A stretch of DNA of 64,000 bases from Siphonodentalium dalli (taxonomy: Eukaryota > Mollusca > Scaphopoda > Gadilida > Siphonodentaliidae). Each line of letters opens with the position of its first letter. The stretch's first letter is position 1. The stretch is taken from NCBI GenBank assembly GCA_032622095.1, contig CP136065.1, forward strand, positions 211,460,151 to 211,524,150, written 5' to 3'. A program made the translations under genes and the position numbers. Under the pieces are notes generated by a model. The model was not told the DNA's origin and ran no database searches. It was given only the letters and a program-made list of their open reading frames with translations. This document shows, piece by piece, positions 49,077 through 61,499 of this stretch.

Positions 49077-50209
49077 TTGATCAAATACTATTTGCATTGT
49101 AGTTCATTTGGAAGATGCCAGAGATTTTCTGTTTGAGAGGCATAACATGAACAAATTGAAAGATGGTAAATAAATTTGGTCAAATCATCAATTTATGCAG
49201 TTTTAGGCATGTATATAAATAATTTAAATTCTTAAGTCCTTCCAATTCCCGACCTTATATTCGTGATTCCAGAACAGAAAATCATTCCCTGATTCATTAA
49301 GATTTTTGAGTTGTGTGCCTTAAAAACGGGAGTCTATCTGATTTCGGAGCCTCAATTTCTTGGAATGAGTCAAATACCGTATTTTATGGTCGAGTATTTT
49401 TAATAAGAACTAGAGAAAAAGGAAAGTGTGTTTCACTGTTTTAGTAATTTCCTTACTAGATTATACACATTACATGATTACTTTATGCATCTTTGCATGA
49501 TTAAGAAGACAAAAATATTCTTAAACAAAATGTTTGTTCCATTGTATGGACTTAGCCAAATTGGCCTCTGACACAGAACTCTGTTTGATTAAATGGAATA
49601 TTTGAGGTCATGTAACTCGATCAATAAATTGATATCCATATGCCCTGCCTTTTTCATAACCTTTTAAGTATATCAACAATTGTGAAGGAATTAAAAAAAA
49701 CTGTTAAAAAATATATACTTAAGGGTCTATGAATCCTTATTTTTGACTTGTTTCCAAAAATGCCATTTTTGGGCATAAATATAAAAAAAGTACAATGGGT
49801 GTGTAATGTGTAAAATTATTTGAACATTTCTCCTGCAACACTTTAGTATTGAAAAATAGCATTACATTGGTTATGCCATCGTATGTTACTTGAATTCGCT
49901 CATTGTTCAGGAAACTGACTCCAAATTTGAACATTGGTATAGGGGTAGGGGAAATCACAAAAAGCAATCGTGTCGCCATATTACAGCCACTTGAGACACA
50001 AGGTTGTTTTATTCCAGTTTGTGTATATTCCTGTTGCGTTATAAAACAGCTTAATACATATAAAACAAATCCCAAATTACCAATTTTACATTTCACTGCA
50101 AATTACGACAAAAAAGATCATAGCTCTATTAAACAATTAATGAACATAAAAAAGGAAGAGGTAAATTCTATACGAAAGAAAAATGTATGCTGAAACTGTT
50201 GATAGAATA

Positions 50210-50298
50210 CAGTAATGCCCTAAATAATCGACTCCTTAACCACAGCATAATTATTGGTAACTTTTTGGTTAAGGAATCGATTATTTAGGGCATTACTG
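50210..50298. mobile_element. TA-type palindromic MITE, deleted copy E (89 bp)
   Basis: Both termini are intact with TA flanks, but the central ~125 bp of the palindrome are missing. Confidence 0.85.
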
Positions 50299-50733
50299 TA
50301 GTTTTATGCTTCACGATGCATGTTTTCGAAGTTTTTGTTGATATGCTTTCCCCTACCCCATTTTTCCGCCTTTCAAATTTGGAGTAAGTTTCCCGAAAGA
50401 TGAGTGAAATCCAGTATCATATTCATTGGTATAATTGGTTTTAAGAGGAAAGATAAAATAATTTTACACATTAAACTTTTATTCTTTTTTCTAATTATTC
50501 ACAAAAACCTTTAAAAATGGACAAAAATGCCCCACAATAGCATTTTCGCAAAAGAATCTAGACTAATGATTCATAGGGCCATAATTAAGAAAAGCAGGTC
50601 ATATGGATATCAATTTATTGAGTTACATGACCTCAAATATGGCATTTCATCATGCGAGTTCTGTGTCAGAGGCAAATTAGACTAAGTCCATACAATGGAA
50701 AACACATTTTGTTTGAGAATATTTTTGTCTTAA

Positions 50734-51316
50734 AGGGGTACTGTACGCCATTTTCATAAAATTTCCGGTGACAACAACGATCTAATATCGATAATATATA
50801 GAAACATAAGTAATTTGAGTCGAAGATGTATTCTGTAAACGCTCAGGTTAATAGGCTATCTTGAAATTTAATAATTTAAAAGTTAATAATTTGATATAAA
50901 TTGAATTTATGACTGGAGCCATAAAATGGCGTCAATTAAATTACAAATTACCGTAATCAAAAACAGTAATTGAGGGATACTGGATTGTTAAACCGATCGC
51001 ACACACGATCGCTTAAAATATTATGATGATACTGGGAGAACACTCAAGCCACTCACTGACTAGCGACGATACAATAACTTAAATGATTATATGGGACTAG
51101 TATGCATATAATATAACTTTTATTTTATTCATTTGGTTGAAAACTTTACAAAAATTACTCGACAACGACAATTTGTATTTTTGCATTCCGGTAAATTTGT
51201 CATCCGTAACATGACTTCGTACTCAACAGACTTTCAAATAATGGAAAAATTGTTACCTTATTCTCAGACTCTGAGACTATAGAAACCAACAACAACATTT
51301 GGCGTACAGTACCCCT
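50734..51316. mobile_element. TTAA-type MITE with AGGGGTACTGTACGCCA ends (583 bp)
   Basis: Termini AGGGGTACTGTACGCCA and TGGCGTACAGTACCCCT, flanked by TTAA at 50730-50733 and 51317-51320. The opposite arm of the surrounding inverted repeat lacks it and reads continuously there (49481-49520), giving a natural empty site. No ORF. Confidence 0.85.
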
Positions 51317-51560
51317 TTAATCATAGATGCATAAAGTAGGCCTTTAATATCATTTTTGTGTATAGTTCAGTGAGAAAATTACTAACAATTAAGAACACAA
51401 TTTTGAAGGCATATAACTCGAAAAATTCTGGAAAGGTTTTCTCTTTTGTAATCAGAAATTAAGATTTACAAAATGCACATGAAATCGGAAAGACTTATAA
51501 ATTAGATTTTTTTTTATACACTCCAGCTGTATACTCCCTGAAAATCCATACCAGTAAATT

Positions 51561-52234
51561 GCATGCCGATTTGACAAAATTTCCCCAAATTTATCGAAGA
51601 ATATTTACCAATTTCCCTTTTTTTATTTTTAGTACATTTGTATGTTGTTTATGAAGGGTTTATGTATACCTACTTATTCTTGTAAAAAAAAATAAAAATA
51701 TTCATTCTGATTCATTGCAAAAAAAAAGAAGATTGTCGTGATTAGTGATTAGTTCGGGGGCAATAATAAATTCATTGGATGGACTCAGGGACTATAGTAT
51801 ACTATAAACACATGATTTTAACATAGGCTGGCCTTGAACTCTTCATGTGTCCATGATTGCAGGTTCTAAGTGTTTGCTCAGTAACCATGCTCTGGTATTT
51901 TAAAACGAGTGATATGGCCTATATCAGTTAATTTATTATATCTGAGTACACAAACAATAATAACTCTGAAGTGTTTTGACATGGCCAATATATACAATTT
52001 CAACAACCTAATTATTCAAGTGACATTCACATAGCACATGTTACCACGCAGTAGGCTTATTGATAACTTGTTTGAATAGGGAAGTGGGAAATAGTATGTG
52101 GGTTATTTCATTACTTGGAAAAACCCACTGTGGTATGTCACTTATTCCTTCAGTGCTAATATATTTGATGCTGAAATTGAGAATCCTTGCTGTGCTCTGT
52201 TAGATCTGTTAGGTGGCACAATTAGTTTTTACAT
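51561..52234. other. AT-rich intergenic sequence, nothing recognised
   Basis: No gene, RNA gene or clear repeat is visible between the two long inverted repeats. Confidence 0.45.
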
Positions 52235-53175
52235 ATTATGGATTGTATTTCAATGAAGGACTTTGCTAACCAATTATAAACCAAAATTTTATGGAGTCTA
52301 AATAAAGGATACTTATATATGTTTGCTTTTATTAGTAATCACAGCAACCAAACCCATGGATGCTCCATTTTAAGAGCATAATTCATGGTGGATTAATTAT
52401 GTTAGATATACAAAACGTGAAATTTATAGAAGTTTTTAAAATCTAATTTTTCGAACACAAATCCAATAAGTCCGTATATCTAAGAAAAAAAATATGGGTA
52501 TGTATACTGAACACTGAAGAATGATGAATAATAAAAAATACTCACATTTCTCAAGTGTTCTTTGGGTTTTTGGCTTGGAAGCAGTTGCTTGTTTACAAAT
52601 GGTAGAATTCAAGCTGGGAATATGATCAGCAGGTATGACTGCGCTGTCCCCATGAGAATATCTTCTGATTGGTGACCCATTTTCTGGGGTACAGGGTATG
52701 CCCCATTAAGGATTATTATAATTCTTTTGTCAAGAGATTCACAATTTTTTCACATTCACTGTCCACATATATTAACACTAAACTGTCACATCCCGGCCAG
52801 CAATGTTGAGCAAGTAAATACCCTTTAATGTAAACAATTGGTTCTTAGCAATTTTATCAAAGAACTCTTAATATATATGAATATTATTGTTTTATTGTTC
52901 ATCATTCTTCAGTGTTCAGTATACACATTGCCATATTTTTTTCTCAGAAGTTAGATATGGATTTAGGCCTAATTATGTGTTTGTTGAATTTGGGTTCGAA
53001 AAGTTAACATTTTTATATTTCTAAAATAATCCACCATGACTTAATTATGCTCATAAAATGTTGCATCATTGGGTTTGGTTGCTGTGATTGCTAATAAAAG
53101 TGAACAGAATTATTTATTTTGACTCCATCAAATTTGGGGGGAAATGGGTTGGCAAAGCCCTTAATTGGAGTACAA
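52235..53175. repeat. Second long inverted repeat (~300-bp arms, ~340-bp spacer)
   Basis: Arm 52235-52545 pairs with 52885-53175, for example TTTATTAGTAATCACAGCAA at about 52328 with its near complement at about 53075, and GAACACTGAAGAATGATGAA at about 52509 with TTCATCATTCTTCAGTGTTC at about 52898. Identity is roughly four in five. The spacer shows no gene. The superfamily is unknown. Confidence 0.75.
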
Positions 53176-53410
53176 GAAAACATTCTGTATTTCTCTCGTT
53201 CTTTCACAAATAGGCATTCAGGTCGGGCACAGTGCAGGTTCCAAACGATCTATGATATGTCGCTTGAGCCATAAAAATGTGCCAACAAACAACTATTTTG
53301 ATAATTGTGCATCTGGAATTAGTTGTCGGAAAGAGAAAGGAGAAATTATCCGTTGTGATATAGAACTTGGAAGTCTGAAGTGATGCAATATTTGAAATAT
53401 AGGTGTTTAA

Positions 53411-54013
53411 AGGGGCAGGAAACAATCGCATTTGGAAGAAATATTATCTCCCTTTATAGTTTGTGATGTCACAGCCTCACTTGGTTGTTTAAGGCTAAAC
53501 TGTATCGCGTACGATAGTCTGTTTTTAGATATGAAAATAAATAAAACAGCAGATTGAATGTTTAATATTTTGTGCACAATAATGATTATCTGTTGTGAAT
53601 AAATTATAGTTTAATTCGTGAAAGATTGTTTAATGTCATATTTGCACATATAGATGTCATGTGAGTTTGGCCAAGCTTGACACATTCAAATGTTATGCGA
53701 CCATTAACTGGCCGTAATTTAATTGTTCAAAATTATAACCTAAATCATTTTGGCTAATGATTTTAGTGTGATAGCCTTTATATTTAGCTTTACCATAGGC
53801 TGTACTAAGGATGGGTAACACAAAGTGAGGCCGTGACATCATGATCTTATAAATATGGACATGCTATAATTAGCAGGAGTTTTGTATTACGCGATGTGAT
53901 GTCGTTGTGTTGAACGTAACTGAGAAATGAAAGGTGTTTTAGCGCACCACGTTTGATATACTAAATACTAGTATATTTATAACAGCCTGCTTTGTTGAGG
54001 GTTTCCTTCCCCT
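53411..54013. mobile_element. TTAA-type MITE with AGGGG ends (603 bp)
   Basis: Termini AGGGGCAGGAAAC and GTTTCCTTCCCCT, one mismatch between them, flanked by TTAA at 53407-53410 and 54014-54017. It shares the AGGGG start with the element at 50734-51316, but its interior differs. Contains no ORF of note. Confidence 0.75.
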
Positions 54014-54017
54014 TTAA

Positions 54018-55951
54018 ATGCCAGAATAGGGGGATGTGATGAAAGATCCCTAATTAACACCCTCAATTATCGATTGTGATGACAGTTGCCTGCATGAAAT
54101 TAAAAAATTTGTGGTAACATTCAATTTTATTTCTCCGATGACACGTATTACCAATTTTGCATGCGCAAGTCATCGAAACCCAAAACTGTTTATAATTATA
54201 GCTATCATAGAACAAACATTAGCTGCCTCCAGCTGTGCTCTTGTTTACTTAGGAATGCCTTCAAAATGTATCATTCATATTTATCATTAAATATTCTTTC
54301 AATGGAAAACTATATGATGAGAAAATTATTGTCAAAGGGTGTTAGTTGGTCCATTTCTATTATTAAAATGTCCTTCAGCCTCGACATTAAATTTATAAAC
54401 CTTGGCAGTATGGGCTCTGACAATTCTCTTGGTGGGCAGGGTCTATGAAAAGTTCATATTACCGTATATGTCTTCATATAGAATTTATTCATTCATCATT
54501 AGAATAACACGTCTCTCTAGTTAACATCACGACTCCACATCAATGCAGACAGTCATCACACAACATACGAATCCACAGAATAGCATAGTCTGGATATACA
54601 GTAAGCACATACACTATCTCTTACTCATTTAGGCCCTGCAACCAAATGCAAATATATAACCATTTGCATATATAATAAGCACACATATGTGATACACAAA
54701 TATATTAAAGGAACTTGAGGAGTTCCTGCAAACACCAGAGATGCCAGATATCCAGTCTATATCTGTCTAATTGAGATATCTACAAACTGGCATCCCGGGC
54801 TATTGAGAGATAACCTCACAAAAGTAACCATATTAAAATATAGATAAAATAGGAAATATACTCCTAACTATCGGGCCGTATATACTTTATGTCAAAACGG
54901 GACAAACTCTACTGATTTACTTGAAGACAAAAGTTATTATAAAAACATGATTATAACGATAAAATATAGCAACTGTGAAAATACCAGTTCAATAGGACAT
55001 AGGCCACTATGTCAGGATAATCTGTGTTCAACCGAAGTCTAAACTTGACGACAAAATAACCAGAAGCTTGAAAACAATAACTTTCCGACCACAGGTAAAA
55101 ATAAAAAGCCAATCTAAAAGCCCGCGAAATATAATTAACCTTTGACCATTTGCGCGCGGCTGTGTGTCGTCCAATCAGCAGCGAGCTTACCTGTGCTATT
55201 TGAAGTGATGTTACTTTAGCGTTAATTAGCATTGGGCTGAAGTAACAGAGTAATGAGACAGGGACGGAATATTGAGTTACAGCGAAGTGAGACGGAAAGC
55301 ATAATGTCGTAAATACCGGTGATTTGGATGAATATGTTAGCTGCTAGTTGTCAGTATTAACTTGTATTAGTTATATATATATATACCAGGGCTAAATTAC
55401 ACCGTCACATTATTGGACTGAAATCAATGCTCTCAGAATTATAATTGCACTATTTTAGGCCCGTATACATATATCACTGGTCCGCTGGTCGGCCTTGGCA
55501 CTAAAATAGTTAACATAATTTTACTGATACATGCCCTGTGTAAATATTAGTCCACTTATTTCTCAGTCTTAACTGAGCGGTCCAGTACAAGCTGGCCATT
55601 TCAGAGCCCATTATTTCATGAAAACCTCAATTTGATAAATGTACTATAGAATTTAGTTCACCTGAACCTATTTGTTGCCAATTTGTTATCGTAGCAAGGT
55701 CAGACGGTGTGTATTAACAAGATAATACAGATATAAACATTAGATCAGCCAAGTGTTGATCATGACCTCCATTTGAGTCAACAATAGATAACTCGTTGGT
55801 CATGATGGCCATCCAAGTGTCTTGCACTTTATGGGAACTGAATTATGAACATTTAGTGATGGAAAGTTATTGGACACTCAAACTTTCAGTTGGGGGAATA
55901 CCATTGTATAAGTGCTCACACAAAAGGTAACAATAGCTTCATTAAAGTCCC
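54018..55951. other. Intergenic sequence without recognised gene
   Basis: Mostly AT-rich. One locally GC-richer patch at about 55140-55200 has GTCCAATCAGC (CCAAT-like) and GCGCGCGGC and could be a promoter fragment, but no adjoining coding exon was found on either strand. Confidence 0.4.
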
Positions 55952-55955
55952 TTAA

Positions 55956-56351
55956 CCCTTTACCCAACAGAACGGCCCTGTGCCAATGCATTCTCTTATA
56001 TATGCGAGTCGACCATAGGTCGCCTCGCATATATAAGAGAATGCATTGGCTTAACACATTAAAAATTATAAAATTGTTAAAGAATGTAAGAAAAAATGGT
56101 AAAAAGTGTTAAACAAAGATTATTTTTAGGCCAATGCATTCTCTTATATATGCGAGGCGACCTATGGTCGACTCGCATATATAAGAGAATGCATTGGCAC
56201 AGGGCATAACTGACTATCACAATGTGGTCAAGGAGCCGGTTCCAATGATATCCATATTTGTATGGTTCTATTGAGACAGACCGAAGATATTTTAGGCTGT
56301 TGAAGCTTTATTTCAAGTTGGCCGGTTTTGGCCGTTTTGTTGGGTAAAGGG
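55956..56351. mobile_element. TTAA-type MITE, family F (copy 4)
   Basis: TTAA at 55952-55955 and 56352-56355, same termini and two internal palindromes as copies 1 and 2. Its right TTAA is immediately followed by family G copy 2. Confidence 0.88.
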
Positions 56352-56355
56352 TTAA

Positions 56356-56591
56356 CTCTTTCTATACTAAAGCATCATTGATGAGAATTTATTCCATCTT
56401 GATAGGAAATGTTCAGATAATAAATTTAACAAACACACGGCCATAGATCTAAACATTTCTCCCAATAAATAGGACCCCTTCTGCACTTTTATTTATCTAT
56501 TGCCAGCATTCATCACCTTAACATCCCTCCAAATGAATAATGGACCATTCCAATGTGTACTTTTATAACTGAATGGGAGAATAGAAAGGGT
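56356..56591. mobile_element. TTAA-flanked element, family G (copy 2)
   Basis: Starts CTCTTTCTATACTA after TTAA 56352-56355 and ends GAATAGAAAGGG before TTAA 56592-56595. Contains the CCATTCCAATGTGTACTTTT block seen in copy 1. Confidence 0.65.
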
Positions 56592-56984
56592 TAAGGTGTT
56601 CACAATGTAAATAGAAAGTTATTGAAGTTTCACCAAGTCAAATAACAATTTGTGCGAATAATACTGTATCAGCATATTATCACTTAAAAGATAAAAAACA
56701 TATCTGCTTTTCGAGCTGTCCAAATTTTACTTATTATGGTGATTGTCAGAACATTTATGCAAAGTACCACTTACAACTAATGTTTTCTGTTGTTTTTAAT
56801 ACCAAGAAAATGATATGTATACTTGACTTGATTTCCACCATAAGTGTTAATGAGGAAATTAGATCATGCCATGAATCTCTACTATGGCTAACACCCCTTA
56901 GAGATCATATTCCACCAGTACAAAACCTTGGAACTTTTTGAAGTTTTGACAGGGAACCTTATGAATTTGAAAAATTAACATGGA

Positions 56985-57257
56985 GTATATATTTCTTAGT
57001 TATTATCTGTTCATTGATAATGTACTTCACTGTGGTGAATTCGATATTTCACAATTTAAGTGACTTTGTGATAGATTTTGCTTTTCGTCACTTACAGTTA
57101 TGGAATTTCTTCTTGGTATTTAATCCAATGTTTATTATGATATTGGCTCAGAAAAGTCACAGAAAAACCAGGAAAAACATGCAATTTCGAGTTGGGACCT
57201 TCACCTTCAGTGAAGTTCATTATTAAGGAACAGATGATAACTAAAAAATATATTCCC
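56985..57257. repeat. Stem-loop repeat, ~48-bp arms
   Basis: GAGTATATATTTCTTAGTTA...GTACTTCACT (56985-57032) pairs with AGTGAAGTTCATTATTAAGG...ATATATTCC (57210-57257). The spacer has no convincing coding function despite open frames on both strands. Confidence 0.65.
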
Positions 57258-57441
57258 CACGTTAGACCCCGAAGCCACGACATATAGTTTTCGCGACTGG
57301 CTCAACCAATTTCGTGGCTGGTTAGCTAGCTTAGCCGGCTCAGTTGCGACGTTCGTGGCTGACGAAATATGGCGGCTCAGCGGGCTGAGACGTATATCAT
57401 TCAGCGTATTTTCCTTTCCGAAATTTTCCTAATCCCCGGTT

Positions 57442-57477
57442 ATTAGCTCAACTTTACTTTGTAAAGTTTGAGCTAAT
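57442..57477. repeat. Hairpin at the left edge of the 160-bp array
   Basis: ATTAGCTCAACTTTAC and GTAAAGTTTGAGCTAAT face each other around a TTT loop. It is followed by CGTCCGTCGTCCGTGTG, then the tandem units. Confidence 0.7.
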
Positions 57478-57529
57478 GCCATGGCTTTGTCGTCCGTCGT
57501 CCGTGTGTACGTGTGTACGTAAGGCGTCA

Positions 57530-59765
57530 ACAATGCAGGCTACAGGTCGTACCTTTCGTCGGATCATTATGAAATTTGTCATAGCTGTTGACATCAACAT
57601 TTAGACCAGAATATTTAATTTTGGGGTCATTCGGAAAAAAAACATGGCCGCCAGTGGCCATATTGGATTTCAAAATTCAATCCATTAGCACGGGCTACAG
57701 GCCGTACTGTTTGTCTGATCTTCATGAAATTTGTCATGGATGTTAATATTGACATGTAGATGGGAACGAGTAATTTTGGGGTCATTCGGCCCAAAAACAT
57801 GGCAGCCATCTTGGATTTTACTCTTTGTATGACAAAAATTCTTTAGCACGGGCTACAGGTCGTACTTTTAGTCTGATCATCATAAATTTTGTCAAGAATG
57901 TTAATAATGACATGTAGATGGGAACGAGTCATTTTGGGGTCATTCGGCCAAAAAACATGGCTGCCAGCAGCCATCCTGTATTTTACTCTTTGTATGACTA
58001 AATCCTTTAGCGCGGGCTACAGGTCGTACCTTTAGTCTGATCATCATAAAATTTGTCATGGCTGTTGAAATTGGAATGTAGATGGGAACGAGTCATTTTG
58101 GGGTCATTCGGACAAAAAACATGGCCGCCAGCAGCCATCTTGGATTTAAAAATTTAATCCATTAGCACGGACCACAGGTCGTACTGTTCGTCTGATCACC
58201 ATGAAATTTGTCATGGATGATAATATTGACATGTAGATGGGAACGAGTAATTTTGGGGTCATTCGGCCAAAAAACCTGGACGCCAGCAGCCATCTTGGAT
58301 TTTACTCTTTGTATGACTAAATCCTTTAGCACGGGCTACAGGTTGTACCTTTAGTCTGATCATCATGAAATTTGTCATGAATGTTAATAATGACATGTAG
58401 ATGGGAACGAGTCATTTTGAGGTCATTCGGCCAAAAAACATGGCCGCCAGCAGCCATCTTGGATTTTACTCTTTGTATGACTAAATCCTTTAGCACGGGC
58501 TACAGGTCGTACCTTTAGTCTGATCATCATAAAATTTGTCATGGTTGTTGAAATTGGAATGTAGATGGGAACGAGTCATTTTGGGGTCATTCGGACAAAA
58601 AACATGGCCGCCAGCGGCCATATTGGATTTAAAAATTTTATCCATTAGCACGGGCCACAGGTCGTACTGTTCTTCTGATCATCATGAAATTTGTCGTGGA
58701 TGATAATATTGACATGTAGATGGGAATGAGTAATTTTGGGGTCATTCGGCCAAAAAACATGGCCGCCAGCAGCCATCTTGGATTTTACTCTTTGTATGAC
58801 TAAATTCTTTAGCACGGGCTGCAGGTCGTACCTTTAGTCTGATCATCATAAAATGTGTCATGGATGTTAACAATGACATGTAGATGGGAACGAGTAATTT
58901 TGGGGTCATTCGGCCAAAAAACCTGGTCGCCAGCAGCCATCTTGGATTTTACTCTTTGTATGACTAAATCCTTTAGCACGGGCTATAGGTTGTACCTTTA
59001 GTCTGATCATCATGAAATTTGTCATGAATGTTAATAATGACATGTAGATGGGAACGAGTCATTTTGAGGTCATTCGGCCGAAAAACATGGCCGCCAGCAG
59101 CCATCTTGGATTTTACTCTTTGTATGACTAAATCCTTTAGCATGGGCTACAGGTCGTACCTTTAGTCTGATCATCATAAAATTTGTCATGGTTGTTGAAA
59201 TTGGAATGTAGATGGGAACAAGTCATTTTGGGGTCATTCGGACAAAAAACATGGCCGCCAGTGGCCATCTTGGATTTAAAAATTTAATCCATTAGCACGG
59301 GCCACAGGTCATACTGTTTGTCTGATGATCATGAAATTTGTCATGGATGATAATATTGACATGTAGATGGAAACGAGTAATTTTGGGGTCATTCGGCCCT
59401 AAAAATGGCCGCCAGCAGCCATCTTGGATTTTACTCTTTGTATGACTAAATTCTTTAGCGCGGGCTACATGTCATACCTTTAGTCTGATCATCATAAAAT
59501 TTGTCATGAATGTTAATAATGACATGTAGATGGGAACGAGTCATTTTGGGATCATTCGGCCAAAAAACATGGCCGCCAGCAGCCATCTTGGATTTTACTC
59601 TTTGTATGACTAAATTCTTTAGCATGGGCTACAGGTCGTACCTTTAGTCTGATCGTCATAAAATTTGTCATGGATGTTAACGATGACATGTAGATGGGAA
59701 CGACTCATTTTGGGGTCATTCGGCCGAAATCATGGCCGCCAGCAGCCATCTTGGATTTTACTTTT
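57530..59765 (+). repeat. Tandem array of ~155-165-bp units (about 14 copies)
   Basis: Units begin near GCACGGGCTACAGGTCGTAC at about 57536, 57691, 57849, 58012, 58168, 58332, 58496, 58651, 58814, 58979, 59143, 59298, 59460 and 59624. Each contains GAAATTTGTCATG, GACATGTAGATGGGAACGAG, GGGGTCATTCGGCC and CATGGCCGCCAGCAGCCATC. Two unit types exist: a ~155-bp type ending TTTAATCCATTAG and a ~164-bp type ending CTCTTTGTATGACTAAATCC; the short type recurs every three or four units. A right boundary motif TTGAGCTACAGTGTCATTGA lies at about 59862. Length resembles ~160-bp tandem modules known from bivalve mobile elements. Stops in all frames rule out a gene. Confidence 0.92.
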
Positions 59766-59889
59766 CTCTTCATGTCTATAAACATGTATTAGATATTCAA
59801 CTTTCCACATTCCTAATGGCTCCATTGACTGTAATACATTAAATTATTCCCTTTCCAAGTTGAGCTACAGTGTCATTGACACTTTCATA

Positions 59890-60583
59890 TAGAGTACCCC
59901 GTTTGTTTTAGCGTTTGTGGTAAACCTGTAGAATTCCAGACCACGCGTGCTCTTTTTGGTGTTGGGCTTTTCCATTATTGCGAAACTCCTCGAAGGACTA
60001 GCATGGGTGTAACTATGTAGTTTCCCATCTAATTGGTATAAGTTACATTGGGACTTCTGTAGACTTCAGACTGCTATCACCAATGGCACCTTGAGATATA
60101 TGCATGCATCATTGAATGATGAATCCGATAGTAATGATATAATACTTCAAAATATTTTCTATTCTCGCCTACATGCATGTTATGTGCATATATTGACAAA
60201 TGCAAGCGATGTCTGGGACTGAATCGTGTCGAAACAAATAATTTATACTTTAACCCATGCATTGGAATAGTCTAGTCGACATTGAGAGGCCCGGGTGTTC
60301 TGATAATATAACAACCATGCCGTGTCCATACGAGTATGCCAATATAGGCAATGCGGTTTAGTTCTTTGAGATTAAGTTGATTAACAGCCCAGTTGTGCTT
60401 GACATATAAGCCCATGCACACAGGTCAGCCATTTTACAATTCCGATGGCAGAGATTTTTTCATGTGGCTGGCGTTAGAGATAATATGGCTGGCGGCGGCT
60501 TGTGGCCAATATGGCTGGCGGCGGTGGCGGCGTGCGATGGCGGCTTCGGGCTCTACCCCATGTTATTTTTTTGACTTTATAAT
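59890..60583. other. Intergenic, GC-rich patch
   Basis: 60474-60550 repeats ATGGCTGGCGGCGG and GGCGGTGGCGGCG. The open frame at 60393-60674 runs into the foldback arm and is not supported as a gene. Confidence 0.4.
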
Positions 60584-60711
60584 GTTCCCTGTCAAAACTT
60601 CAAAAAGTTCCAAGGTTTTGTACTTGTGGAATATGATCTCTACTGGCGTTAGCCTTAAGAGTCTCATGTCATGATCTATGAGGAAATATGCAACAACAAT
60701 TTCAACACGTG

Positions 60712-61140
60712 GAATATCTCATCACTGGATATTTCAGATACCAATGCGTCTACATTGTATAACCACAATTAACATTACTATCCATTCCAATGTCAGTTCA
60801 TTGGTGTAATCATAAGATTGAATGGATGGCAGGTAGAATATAAATGAAATCACTAAATTTACATATTAAATAATATATTGACAAGTTGTAACTGTGTATG
60901 ACCGCGCACGTTACATGTATATGTCCATGTAGATATTCACTATTTCCATTGAAATTAAGGAGTAAACACCAAATGACACTCGCCATTAATTCAAGTCAAA
61001 TTAGAAATATCTCATCACTGGAGGCTGCGTTATTGATAATGAAATTAAGAATGAATTCCTTCTATTTTTCGATGTTCTTGGTAATGATGGTTTAATAAAC
61101 TTGATAAGATATTTCAGATACCAGTGCCTCTATAACCATA
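60712..61140. repeat. Direct repeat, second copy interrupted
   Basis: AATATCTCATCACTGGATATTTCAGATACC at 60713-60742 recurs as AATATCTCATCACTGGA at about 61006 and ATATTTCAGATACC at about 61109, separated by ~87 bp of extra sequence. TATAACCA...AATT follows both. Confidence 0.6.
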
Positions 61141-61499
61141 ATTGGTTCCTGCACTGAAAATCTGCAGATACAGATATACACATCGCCTACGCCTTTCGCA
61201 GCTATGACAACATGTAAACAAAAGGGGTGCACCAGTTTAGAGCGACAATGAAAGTCATACGCCATCAGGATAGTTTATTTGAAATTTATTCTATATGAAT
61301 TTGTGAGTGATCATCTGTGGGATAAAAAAAATTGTATTTGATTTTTTAATACTTATTGTTCAGTAACCAAGCGCTGGTTTGAAAATGGTTTGTTTATCTG
61401 TTCATCGCCTGCTTGGTTTACAGATGATAACTCCATTATTAATGAAGTGAAAAGTAACTTGCTGTACAACAAGTTTTAATTGTGGTTTGGTCCAATAAT

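Larger units (their letters stand above)
49190..51560. repeat. Long imperfect inverted repeat (~0.8-kb arms) downstream of the gene
   Basis: Left arm about 49190-49990 pairs with right arm about 50335-51560. Matching blocks include 49905-49960 with 50340-50395 (CAAATTTGGAGT core), 49727-49745 with 50567-50590, 49560-49660 with 50600-50690 (GATATCAATTTATTGAGTTA core), and 49481-49520 with 50700-50731 plus 51320-51336. The right arm is interrupted by a TTAA element (50734-51316), and the spacer contains MITE copy E. Arms are diverged by substitutions and indels. Frames overlapping it (49737-50193) are not genes. Confidence 0.75.
56800..60700. repeat. Large foldback enclosing the ~160-bp tandem array
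   Basis: 56893-56963 (AGAGATCATATTCCAC, then ACAAAACCTTGGAACTTTTT and TTTTGACAGGGAAC) is nearly the exact reverse complement of 60584-60650. Flanking blocks are similar but diverged (GGCTAACACC near 56887; GGCGTTAGCC near 60645). The arms are ~3.6 kb apart and contain the smaller inverted repeat at 56985-57257, the tandem array, and a GGCGG-rich patch at 60480-60550. Confidence 0.6.

Noticed and set aside
49737-50193. 119- and 96-residue frames on opposite strands
   Set aside because: They lie in the long inverted repeat and AT-rich spacer, with no splice or start support and no recognisable domain.
60393-60674. 93-residue frame with a WLAAACGQYGWRRWRRAM segment
   Set aside because: It comes from a GGCGG-repeat patch and runs into the foldback arm; no promoter or homology evidence.
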